Source of the DNA: Phenylobacterium sp. | Lineage (GTDB): Bacteria; Pseudomonadota; Alphaproteobacteria; Caulobacterales; Caulobacteraceae | Reading direction: 5' to 3' | NCBI GenBank assembly: GCA_025350885.1 | Contig: JANXXA010000160.1 | Span: 1-5,864, forward strand | DNA length: 5,864 nt | Part shown: in pieces, positions 1 to 5,678 of the stretch | How the letters are laid out: each line of letters starts with the position of its first letter | Numbering within the stretch: position 1 is the first letter of the stretch | The notes under the pieces: model-generated | What the model saw: only the letters and a program-made list of their open reading frames with translations | Databases searched by the model: none | Told to the model about the DNA's origin: nothing | Position numbers and translations under genes: made by a program

Positions 1-268
1 CCTGGCGCAATACGGGCATGGATCGGCTCCGAGGGTTGGACGGGGCAGGGGTTTCCGCGCGGCGCCACATTGAGGCGCAAGGCTACCCGTCGCCGGTGAA
101 ATGTCCATGGCCGCGCCGCTCGCGATCACGCGCCGGAACCATGGCCCGCCCAACGCTTTCAGCCGATGTGATCATCGGCGGATCTGATCGGGGCAAAATC
201 AGGAACGGTGGCTTTCGCCTCGCCTGATGCGCGGCTAACCTGGGGCGAGGACGGGCCGGCGGAAGCGA
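1..268. other. Non-coding upstream region of the histidine kinase
   Basis: No open frame here has recognisable family character. Short plus-strand frames run in from the left edge and stop at about positions 74 and 99, and could be the tail of an unseen gene, but their sequence is not recognisable. Two GGAAC words (135-139 and 202-206) lack a CGTT box at 16-17 bases, so I do not call them promoters. The one clear structure is the hairpin at 162-179. The promoter of the kinase gene presumably lies in this stretch but I cannot place it. Confidence 0.5.
162..179. repeat. Perfect inverted repeat, 7-bp arms, 4-base loop
   Basis: GCCGATG, then TGAT, then CATCGGC: the arms are exact reverse complements. 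It lies 89 bases before the kinase start codon. No T-tract follows, so it is not a typical intrinsic terminator. It may be an operator for a dimeric regulator, a structure in the leader RNA, or chance in GC-rich DNA. Confidence 0.4.
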
Positions 269-2767
269 ATGACGAGCTCTAAAACTTCCTCGGGCAAACC
301 GTCGGCGAACGCGCCGCCGACAGGTGGATCGGACGCCGCCGAGTTCCTTCTCGGCGGCGGGGCGATGGGCGATCTGATCCGCGCCCACGACTGGGCCGGA
401 ACACCCCTTGGACCCCCAGCGAACTGGCCGGCTGCCCTGCGGACGGTGGTGCCGATGTTGCTCACCTCGCGCCATCCGATGTGCATCGTCTGGGGTACGG
501 GCAAGGAGAACTGTTTCTGCAACGACGCCTTCCGTCACGCGCTGGGCGAGCGTGATCGCTCCGGTGTCGGGGGGCCAGGTTTCGGGATCCTCGACGAGGT
601 CGGGACCCTGATCGGATCACACATAGATCGCGTCATGGCCGGCGAGGGCGACGCCTGGCGCGAAAACATCGTTGTTCCCCTCCCGGGCGATGGGGGCCAG
701 GGGCAAGGCCCCCGCAGCTGCAGCTGCAGTCCCGTTCACGACGCCGGCGAGCCGAGCGGCGTGGGTGGCGTCCTGATCATCTTGACGGAGACCACCGAGG
801 CGGCTGAGCGGCGGTTCCAGCTGACCCAGGAAGCCGGCCATATCGGAAGCTTCGAACTGGACCCGGCGACCGGAGACCTTGAGGTGTCCGACGAATTCTG
901 TCGCCTGTTCGGCCTCGAACCGCGCCGCGGGCACACCCTGGACGAGCTGCTGAAGCTGGTCGTGCCGGGCAGCGGTCCCGTCGAGCCGATGAGCAACGCG
1001 CCTGACGCCGGCAACCCGGTCGGACTGGCCGAATACCTGATCCGCAGGCCCAGCGACGGTCAACTGCGCTGGATCGCGCGCCGCGGAGAGGCGGTTTCCG
1101 ATGGCGATCGCATCCGCCTTGTCGGCGTGGTGCAGGACATCACCGATCGGCGACGAGCCGAAGACGCACTGCGGGAAAGCGAAAGTCAGTTCCGCACCCT
1201 GGCCCAGGCCATGCCCTGCCAGGTCTGGGCCGGCCGGCCGGATGGCGGGCTCGATTGGTTCAATGAGCTGGTCTACAGATACGGTGGCCTGACCGAGGCG
1301 CAACTGGTCGGCAACGGTTGGACCGCCGTCGTCCACCCCGAGGATCTGCCGGCCGCCGGCGAGCGCTGGGGCCCCGCGCTGATCTCCGGCGAGGCCTATG
1401 AGACCGAATTCCGGCTGCGGCGGTTCGACGGCGTCTATCGCTGGCACCTGGCGCGCGCGGCGCCGATTCGCGACGCCCAGGGTTCGATCACCCGCTGGAT
1501 TGGCACCAACACCGATATTGACGATCAGAAGGCGACCGCCCAGGCGCTGAGCGACCTCAATCATACCCTCGAACAGCAGGTGCAAACCCGCACCGCCGAA
1601 CTGATGGTCGTCGAGGAGGCCCTGCGCCAGAGCCAGAAGATGGATGCGGTGGGCCAGCTGACCGGCGGCATCGCTCACGATTTCAACAATATGCTGGCGG
1701 TGGTGGTCGGCTCGCTTGACCTGTTGACACGCCGCCTCGCGGCCGACGACGCCAGGGCCAAACGCTATGTAACCGCCGCCATGGACGGCGCCCGGCGCGC
1801 GGCGTTGCTGACCCAGCGGCTGCTGGCGTTTTCCCGTCAGCAGCCGCTGCAGCCGGAAGTGCTGGAGGTCAATCGGCTGGTGGCTGGCATGTCCGACCTG
1901 CTGGCGCACACCCTGGGCGGAGACGTGCGTCTGGAGAGCGTTCTGGCGGCCGGGCTGTGGCAGGTGCATGCCGATCCCAACCAGCTGGAGAACGTGATCC
2001 TGAACCTGGGCGTCAACGGCCGTGACGCCATGCCCGAGGGCGGGCGGCTGACGATCGAGACGCAGAACGCCCGACTGGACGCCCGCTACGCCAGTCGGCA
2101 CGACGTGCCGGCCGGGCAATATGTGATGATCGCGGTCACCGACACCGGCGCGGGCATGCCCGGCCACGTTGTCGCCAAGGCCTTCGATCCGTTTTTCACG
2201 ACCAAGGATATCGGCAAGGGCACCGGCCTGGGCCTCAGCCAGGTCTACGGTTTCGTCAAGCAGTCCGGCGGCCACGTGAAGATCTATTCCGAGCCCGGCC
2301 AGGGGACGACGGTGAAGATATACCTGCCGCGTCTGGTCGGCGCCGAGGTGCGCGTCCCCGCCGACGCAGGTGACGAGGAGCCCACCCGGGGTCACCCCGA
2401 CGATCTCATTCTGGTGGTCGAGGATGAGGCGGCAGTCCGGCAATTCAGCGTCGATGCACTGAGCGAGCTGGGATATCGGGTGCTAGAGGCCGACGGGGCC
2501 GCCGCGGCGTTGCGCATCCTCGATGACCGCGCTGACGTGGTCCTGCTGTTCACCGATATGATGATGCCCGACATCAACGGGCGTAAGCTCGCCGAAGAAG
2601 CGGTCCGGCGGCGACCCGGCCTGCGCGTGCTGTTCACCACCGGCTACACGAGCAACGCCGTGGTCCACAATGGCATTCTCGACGCCGGCGTGGCGATGAT
2701 CGGCAAGCCGTTCACGCTGGCGGACCTGGCGGCCAAGGTCCGCGATGTGATCGACGCGGCGGAATAG
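269..2767 (+). CDS. Soluble PAS-domain hybrid sensor histidine kinase/response regulator
   Basis: This 832-residue protein senses an unknown cytoplasmic signal and starts a phosphorelay. There is no signal peptide or membrane segment. The N-terminal module, residues 25-175 (FLLGGGAMG, DWAGTPLGPP, ending GVGGVLIILTETTE), is a PAS-like sensor common in alphaproteobacterial kinases. A second PAS follows at about 183-295 and a third at about 303-420, the latter with a PAC-like WIGTNTDIDDQ end. A coiled coil (about 421-455) leads into the HisKA helix with phospho-acceptor H470 in GGIAHDFNN. The ATPase domain shows the N box (N579-M588), DTGAGM (625-630), FDPFFTTK (639-646) and GKGTGLGLS (649-657). 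The receiver (about 712-830) has acidic E718/D719/E720, phospho-acceptor D763, T790 and K813, so it appears fully active. The ATG at 269 has a purine-rich GGAAG only three bases upstream; the next ATG (365) would cut the conserved FLLGGGAMG motif. The internal receiver probably passes phosphate to an Hpt protein encoded elsewhere. No partner regulator is adjacent. Confidence 0.94.
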   Translation: MTSSKTSSGKPSANAPPTGGSDAAEFLLGGGAMGDLIRAHDWAGTPLGPPANWPAALRTVVPMLLTSRHPMCIVWGTGKENCFCNDAFRHALGERDRSGVGGPGFGILDEVGTLIGSHIDRVMAGEGDAWRENIVVPLPGDGGQGQGPRSCSCSPVHDAGEPSGVGGVLIILTETTEAAERRFQLTQEAGHIGSFELDPATGDLEVSDEFCRLFGLEPRRGHTLDELLKLVVPGSGPVEPMSNAPDAGNPVGLAEYLIRRPSDGQLRWIARRGEAVSDGDRIRLVGVVQDITDRRRAEDALRESESQFRTLAQAMPCQVWAGRPDGGLDWFNELVYRYGGLTEAQLVGNGWTAVVHPEDLPAAGERWGPALISGEAYETEFRLRRFDGVYRWHLARAAPIRDAQGSITRWIGTNTDIDDQKATAQALSDLNHTLEQQVQTRTAELMVVEEALRQSQKMDAVGQLTGGIAHDFNNMLAVVVGSLDLLTRRLAADDARAKRYVTAAMDGARRAALLTQRLLAFSRQQPLQPEVLEVNRLVAGMSDLLAHTLGGDVRLESVLAAGLWQVHADPNQLENVILNLGVNGRDAMPEGGRLTIETQNARLDARYASRHDVPAGQYVMIAVTDTGAGMPGHVVAKAFDPFFTTKDIGKGTGLGLSQVYGFVKQSGGHVKIYSEPGQGTTVKIYLPRLVGAEVRVPADAGDEEPTRGHPDDLILVVEDEAAVRQFSVDALSELGYRVLEADGAAAALRILDDRADVVLLFTDMMMPDINGRKLAEEAVRRRPGLRVLFTTGYTSNAVVHNGILDAGVAMIGKPFTLADLAAKVRDVIDAAE
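714..729 (+). repeat. Short in-frame hexamer repeat inside the kinase gene
   Basis: GCAGCTGCAGCTGCAG is a period-6 tract containing overlapping CAGCTG and CTGCAG palindromes. It encodes the R-S-C-S-C-S stretch around residues 149-154 in the first PAS-like module, where relatives typically read like F-S-Y-S-P. Six-base slippage would keep the frame, so any length change would alter residues without breaking the gene. Confidence 0.5.
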
Positions 2768-2800
2768 GCCCGCGTCGCCGCCGCCGGCGTCCGTCCCACC

Positions 2801-3718
2801 TCAGGGGCGTCTGAGCGGCGCCCGAGCGTCGAGATCGTTGCGTATGGCGGTGACCGCCACTCCGGCCTCGCCCATGGCGTGACTGATCTGGTCCAGGCCG
2901 ATGACCACGTCTCCCGCGGCGTAAAGTCCTGAAACAGACGTTCGTTGGTGGGCATCGACCTTCACGCAGCCGTCGGCGGTCAATGCCGCGCCCAGGCCGC
3001 GGGCAAGATCGGAATGCACGTCAGACCCCAGGGCGGGATAAACGGTGTCAAAGGTCTTTCGCCCACCGGCCCAGTCCAGGCTGAGGCCCTCGTCCTCGAG
3101 GCGCAGGTCGCTCACCGGTCCGTCCAGCAGCTCAACGCCGGCCGCCTCCAGAGCGCGGCGGTCCTTTGGCGTCAGCTCCTGGAAACCGTCCGGCGAGATC
3201 AGCGTCAGGCGCCGGGTATAGGCGCGCAGGAACAGCGTCTCGCGGACCCCTCCGCTGCCGGCGCCGATCACGGCGACATTCTGGTCGGTGACCTCGAACC
3301 CGTCGCACACCGGGCAATAGCGCAGGCGGCCTGTAGCCACCGCCTCCGCGTGCAGATCGGCTGCCATCGGCGGGCGGCGGTTGGTGACGCCGGTGGCCAG
3401 CAACACCGCGCGGCTTTGCTCGACGTCGACCGAGGTGGTGATGAGGAAGTCATCATCGCGCCGCGCCAGCGCGTCCACATGGCCTTCGACAATGTCAGCG
3501 CCATATTTCAGCGCCTGATCCCGCAGCCGCCCGAGCAGGTCCGGCCCGGATATCCCCTCCGGAAAGCCGGGGTAGTTCCGCGTGCAGGGGATCTGTCCAG
3601 CCCGGCTGGCGCCAGCGTCGATGACCCGTACCGAAAGATGGAAGCGGGCCGCATAGATCGCCGCCGTAAGGCCAGCCGGCCCGCCGCCGATCACCAGGCA
3701 GTCAAGGATCCTCGCCAC
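2801..3718 (-). CDS. Thioredoxin-reductase-like FAD-dependent pyridine nucleotide oxidoreductase
   Basis: This 305-residue flavoprotein belongs to the low-molecular-weight thioredoxin reductase family, which moves electrons from NAD(P)H through FAD to a CxxC pair and then to a thiol partner. Visible motifs: FAD-binding GGGPAG (11-16), the family NYPGFPEGISG stretch (48-58), ATG motif (108-110), redox pair C135-P-V-C138-D-G, second dinucleotide fold GAGSGG (152-157) and the FAD-contacting AAGDV near 267-271. Length is normal for the family. Where E. coli TrxB has HRRDGFR for the NADPH 2'-phosphate, this protein has SPDGF (175-179) with no arginine pair, so NADPH use is doubtful. NADH or another donor is possible. 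The GTG at 3718 is chosen because MARILDCLVIGGGPAG fits the family N-terminus and AAGAAGGG lies seven bases upstream; a longer frame reaching 3859 would run through the SemiSWEET gene. It is the second gene of a two-gene unit. The physiological substrate is unknown, and it may not be the cell's main TrxB. Confidence 0.9.
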   Translation of the reverse strand: MARILDCLVIGGGPAGLTAAIYAARFHLSVRVIDAGASRAGQIPCTRNYPGFPEGISGPDLLGRLRDQALKYGADIVEGHVDALARRDDDFLITTSVDVEQSRAVLLATGVTNRRPPMAADLHAEAVATGRLRYCPVCDGFEVTDQNVAVIGAGSGGVRETLFLRAYTRRLTLISPDGFQELTPKDRRALEAAGVELLDGPVSDLRLEDEGLSLDWAGGRKTFDTVYPALGSDVHSDLARGLGAALTADGCVKVDAHQRTSVSGLYAAGDVVIGLDQISHAMGEAGVAVTAIRNDLDARAPLRRP

Positions 3719-3720
3719 GC

Positions 3721-4014
3721 CTAACCCTTCTTCGCGGGGGCGGGGGGATTTCCGCGATAGAGCACCTTCAGCCCCAGCACCAAGGCCGCCAGGGACAGGC
3801 TGATCAGATTGGAGGCGATCAGCGGCCAGCTGTGCAGCAGCGCGCCATAGACCGCCCAAAGCGAAAACCCGATCACCGTTACGACATACATGCGCAAGGA
3901 CACCGACGAGGCGTCCCGCTCGGCGATGATCTTGGCGACCTGCGGGACGAAGCTCGCCATCGAGCAGACCGCCGCGCCGACCCCCACGGCGTTGACAACC
4001 AGCGTACTGGTCAC
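3721..4014 (-). CDS. SemiSWEET family sugar transporter (PQ-loop/MtN3)
   Basis: This 97-residue protein has three predicted membrane helices: about 5-30, 41-60 and 65-86. One triple-helix bundle of this size is the SemiSWEET unit, which works as a homodimer to move sugars across the inner membrane down their gradient. The signature PQ lies at P24-Q25 in SFVPQVAKII, followed by a polar loop with SSVSLRMY. W53 and N69 match in position the tryptophan and asparagine that line the sugar pocket in characterised SemiSWEETs. The C-terminal tail is short and basic (KKG). The GTG at 4014 is the only start upstream of the first helix; a frame stop (TAA) lies at 4039-4041 and the next ATG (codon 19) would destroy helix 1. 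No good Shine-Dalgarno sequence precedes it, but a short leader ORF overlaps it. The stop codon lies two bases before the flavoprotein start, so the two genes are almost certainly co-transcribed. The transported sugar cannot be read from the sequence. Confidence 0.92.
   Translation of the reverse strand: MTSTLVVNAVGVGAAVCSMASFVPQVAKIIAERDASSVSLRMYVVTVIGFSLWAVYGALLHSWPLIASNLISLSLAALVLGLKVLYRGNPPAPAKKG
3724..3731 (-). promoter_or_regulatory. Ribosome binding site deciding the flavoprotein start
   Basis: AAGAAGGG on the minus strand lies in the last lysine-lysine-glycine codons of the SemiSWEET gene, about seven bases before GTG 3718. It is purine-rich and well spaced, which supports the GTG start and suggests that translation of the two genes is linked. 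Confidence 0.65.
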
Positions 4015-4064
4015 CGGGCCGGCCGCGCGGTGGCGGCCTTACGAATACGGATCGGCGCGGGCAT
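4011..4064 (-). CDS. Possible 17-residue leader ORF overlapping the SemiSWEET start
   Basis: An ATG at 4064 with AAGGA five bases upstream opens the frame MPAPIRIRKAATARPAR. Its TGA (4013-4011) overlaps the SemiSWEET GTG as GTGA. The SemiSWEET GTG itself lacks a good ribosome binding site, so a translated leader could hand ribosomes on to it. The peptide is strongly basic and matches no family I know. It lies downstream of the GGAAC-N16-CGTT promoter, so it would be on the transcript. At this length chance is a serious alternative. Confidence 0.3.
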   Translation of the reverse strand: MPAPIRIRKAATARPAR

Positions 4065-4113
4065 GATGATCCTTGCGCGGGCGGCGAAACAGGATGAGGC
4101 TAACCGCCTTGAA

Positions 4114-4138
4114 AACGGCGACCGTATCGTGCGGTTCC
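4114..4138 (-). promoter_or_regulatory. EcfG/SigT-type general stress promoter for SemiSWEET and the flavoprotein
   Basis: On the minus strand GGAAC (4138-4134) is followed by exactly 16 bases and then CGTT (4117-4114). This is a full match to the GGAAC-N16/17-CGTT consensus of alphaproteobacterial EcfG-type sigma factors such as Caulobacter SigT. Transcription would begin near 4107, giving a 5' leader of about 93 bases before the SemiSWEET GTG. It predicts induction of both downstream genes in the general stress response. No start site is measured. Confidence 0.65.
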
Positions 4139-4249
4139 CCCACCGCCGGTCCAGTCCTGGCGCATGACGCGGCGGCCCGGGACTGCAGGGGTCTGATCCT
4201 GGGCGCCAGGGTGCATGGCCAGGCTCCGCGGCGGCGAAGGGTTTCGGGC

Positions 4250-4274
4250 GGAACAGACACACTGCAAAATCGCT
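4250..4274 (+). promoter_or_regulatory. Candidate ECF-type promoter for the first ChrR-type gene
   Basis: GGAAC (4250-4254), 16 bases, then CGCT (4271-4274) is one mismatch from the EcfG consensus. A start near 4281 would leave a short leader of about 35 bases before GTG 4316. The position is good but the -10 box is imperfect. I saw no TGATC-N18-TAA element of the kind recognised by Rhodobacter RpoE here, so autoregulation by the neighbouring sigma factor is not shown. Confidence 0.33.
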
Positions 4275-4279
4275 TTGCA
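4263..4279. repeat. TGCAAA-N5-TTTGCA inverted repeat, possible operator
   Basis: The six-base arms are perfect, with five bases (ATCGC) between their inner edges. The dyad covers the -10 box of the promoter candidate at 4250-4274 and ends 36 bases before the ChrR-type start codon. That is where a repressor would act. The owner is unknown. Confidence 0.45.
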
Positions 4280-4315
4280 ACAGCAGCATCGGATGGTCGA
4301 GACAGGCAAATTTCA

Positions 4316-4960
4316 GTGACCACCCACACCCATCATCCATCCGACGCCCTGATCGCGGGCTTCGCCACCGGCAGTCTGCCGCTGGGTCCGTCACTGGCGG
4401 TGCGACTCCACGTCGAGATCTGCGCCGCCTGCCAGTCGTCAGTGCAAGAGATCGAGGCGGCGCAGGGGCAATTGCTGCTTCTACAGCCGGACGCGCCGAT
4501 GCGGCCTGACGCCCTCCAACGCGCCCTCGACGCGGTCGACGTTGGGGTTGAAGCTATGGCGACCGGTCCTGAGGGCTCATCACGACCGTCTGACATTTGT
4601 CTGCCGGCGTCGCTCGCCGACATCGGGCTCGCGGCGCCGGTGCATCTGACGCCCGACGCCTGGGTCGCGCATCTGGCGGCGCCAAGGGTTGGCGGCTGGC
4701 GCACCTATCTCTTCTGCGCCCCGGCGGGCACGGCGTTGCCGACGCATGGTCATCTGGGCGACGAGCTGATCATGGTGCTTGAGGGTGGATTCGACGACGG
4801 TCGGACGTTCGTCTCGGGTGATTTCGTCGAGAACACGACGGGGTTCGTGCACACCATGCAGGTGTGGCCGAACAGCCGGATGGTCGCGCTCATCTCCTCG
4901 GGCGACGCCATCGCCTGGCGGCCGGCTGACCGCCACATCGGCGCACGCCTCGACATCTGA
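4316..4960 (+). CDS. chrR: ChrR-type zinc anti-sigma factor with C-terminal cupin domain
   Basis: ChrR proteins bind an RpoE-type ECF sigma factor in the cytoplasm and hold it inactive until singlet oxygen or organic peroxide releases it. This 214-residue protein has the family's usual length (about 213) and both domains. The N-terminal zinc anti-sigma domain (1-80) has H7 (or H6), then H32-x3-C36-x2-C39. The C-terminal cupin (about 105-205) has H144-x-H146-x3-E150 and H179, matching the metal ligands H141, H143, E147 and H177 of Rhodobacter ChrR. The linker (about 82-95) is polar. The CxC cysteines that Rhodobacter ChrR carries near residues 187-189 are absent (VALISS here). GTG 4316 is chosen because it gives the right histidine spacing; upstream sequence is unlike ChrR. 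Its ribosome site is weak (CAGG, nine bases away). It lies 151 bases before the sigma gene rather than after it, with a possible terminator between, so it may be separately transcribed. A second ChrR-like gene follows the sigma gene, so which one is the main partner is open. Confidence 0.9.
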   Translation: MTTHTHHPSDALIAGFATGSLPLGPSLAVRLHVEICAACQSSVQEIEAAQGQLLLLQPDAPMRPDALQRALDAVDVGVEAMATGPEGSSRPSDICLPASLADIGLAAPVHLTPDAWVAHLAAPRVGGWRTYLFCAPAGTALPTHGHLGDELIMVLEGGFDDGRTFVSGDFVENTTGFVHTMQVWPNSRMVALISSGDAIAWRPADRHIGARLDI

Positions 4961-4972
4961 GCGGCGTCGCGC

Positions 4973-5005
4973 GCGGCCTTATTTCGGCCGCCAAGCATCC
5001 TTTTT
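4973..5005 (+). terminator. Possible weak terminator between the first ChrR-type gene and the sigma gene
   Basis: GCGGCC (4973-4978), a seven-base loop and GGCCGC (4986-4991) form a perfect all-GC stem, and a run of five T lies at 5001-5005. The T-run starts nine bases after the stem, too far for a classic intrinsic terminator, so any effect is probably partial. If active it would separate expression of the two genes. Confidence 0.3.
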
Positions 5006-5099
5006 CGATCTTCGCGCGTATCGGTTTTGGAGCGCGTTGCTGGCTCTGGGTGTCGATGTGATGTCTGGCCAAAACCCCGCCCGACCATCGATTCCGCAT

Positions 5100-5103
5100 G
5101 GAG
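5100..5103 (+). promoter_or_regulatory. Ribosome binding site deciding the sigma factor start
   Basis: GGAG lies eight bases before ATG 5112. The in-frame ATG at 5061 has no comparable site, and an ATG at 5107 is out of frame and hits TGA at once. This favours 5112. Confidence 0.65.
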
Positions 5104-5111
5104 ACGATGGC

Positions 5112-5678
5112 ATGAGCGAACTGGCCGAGCGGCAACTGATTTCAGAACATCCCGGCGAGTGGATCGTCGCCATCGGCCGGTATCGCGATCGCGCCAGTTT
5201 CATCGCCCTCTTCACCAGCTTCGCGCCCAAGGTGAAGGGCTATCTGCTGCGGCAGGGCGTTGCGGAGCAGGCGGCTGAGGACCTTGCCCAGGAAACGCTC
5301 CTGGCCGTCTGGCGCAAGGCCGAGCAGTTCGATCCGCTGCGGGCAAGCGCCGGCGCGTGGATCTACACCATCGCGCGCAATCTGCGCGTGGACCTGCTGC
5401 GCCGAGAACTGCAGCCGGACAATGGTCGCATCGGTGAAACGCCGACGGCTCAGCTTACCCCCGAAGATGAATTGAAGGTGTTGGAAGGCGAGGCGCGCCT
5501 GCGTGCGGCGATGGCCACCTTGCCGCGCGAGCAGGCCCAGGTGCTGCAGCTGTCCTACTTCGAGGATCGGAGCCACCCCGAGATCGCCACCCATCTCGGG
5601 CTTCCCCTGGGCACGGTAAAGTCGCGCATCAGACTGGCCTCCGCGCACCTGCGCTCCACGCTCGGCGGGCTTGCTTGA
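5112..5678 (+). CDS. rpoE: ECF RNA polymerase sigma factor, RpoE/SigE (ChrR-controlled) type
   Basis: This 188-residue sigma-70 family protein directs RNA polymerase to stress promoters. Region 2 spans about 26-98, with FAPKVKGYLLRQG (37-49), the AAEDLAQETLLAVW helix (54-67) and WIYTIARNLRVDLLRR (83-98). A loose acidic linker (about 100-125) leads to region 4 (127-184), whose helix-turn-helix SHPEIATHLGLPLGTVKSRIRLA reads the -35 element. Regions 2 and 4 closely resemble Rhodobacter sphaeroides RpoE (ECF11 group), which ChrR inhibits and singlet oxygen activates; Caulobacter SigE is the analogous system. K42 aligns with RpoE K38, a residue implicated in ChrR binding, while L46 replaces M42. 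The start at 5112 is supported by GGAG upstream and the RpoE-like N-terminus. The stop overlaps the TTG of a second ChrR-like gene by four bases. I found no TGATC-N18-TAA promoter in the 151 bases upstream, so its own promoter is unplaced. Confidence 0.93.
   Translation: MSELAERQLISEHPGEWIVAIGRYRDRASFIALFTSFAPKVKGYLLRQGVAEQAAEDLAQETLLAVWRKAEQFDPLRASAGAWIYTIARNLRVDLLRRELQPDNGRIGETPTAQLTPEDELKVLEGEARLRAAMATLPREQAQVLQLSYFEDRSHPEIATHLGLPLGTVKSRIRLASAHLRSTLGGLA

Larger units (their letters stand above)
4015..4315. other. Divergent regulatory region between SemiSWEET and the first ChrR-type gene
   Basis: These 301 bases separate two divergent units. They hold a minus-strand general-stress promoter (4114-4138), a possible leader ORF (4011-4064), a weaker plus-strand promoter candidate (4250-4274) and a TGCAAA dyad (4263-4279). 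The plus-strand frame of the ChrR-type gene stays open back to 4073, but the residues before GTG 4316 are low-complexity and basic and do not look like ChrR, so I leave them out of the gene. Confidence 0.6.

Noticed and set aside
135..206. GGAAC words upstream of the kinase as general stress promoters
   Set aside because: Neither has CGTT at 16-17 bases; one has CGCTTT at only 14 bases.
617..2443. 608-codon open frame on the minus strand opposite the kinase
   Set aside because: Its first codon position pairs with third positions of the kinase codons. These are nearly always G or C, so stop codons (which need T first) are suppressed. The translation has no family character, and the plus-strand kinase motifs are unmistakable.
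2768..2800. Terminator between the kinase and the flavoprotein
   Set aside because: Only a loopless CGCCGGCG palindrome and no T-tract; the 33-base gap shows no convincing terminator.
2945..3724. 259-codon plus-strand frame opposite the flavoprotein
   Set aside because: It has the same third-position register artefact; the minus-strand protein has clear FAD and CxxC motifs and this one has none.
3719..3859. Longer N-terminus for the flavoprotein starting at 3859
   Set aside because: It would overlap the SemiSWEET gene over 139 bases, and the added residues do not resemble the family. GTG 3718 has a good ribosome site.
4067..4072. TGATCC resembling the -35 of Rhodobacter RpoE promoters (also at 4194-4199)
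   Set aside because: No TAA-like -10 lies 18 bases downstream of either copy; the nearest TAAC is 28 bases from the first.
4073..4315. Extended N-terminus for the upstream ChrR-like protein
   Set aside because: The extra 81 residues are basic and low in complexity. GTG 4316 gives the exact family length and zinc ligand spacing.
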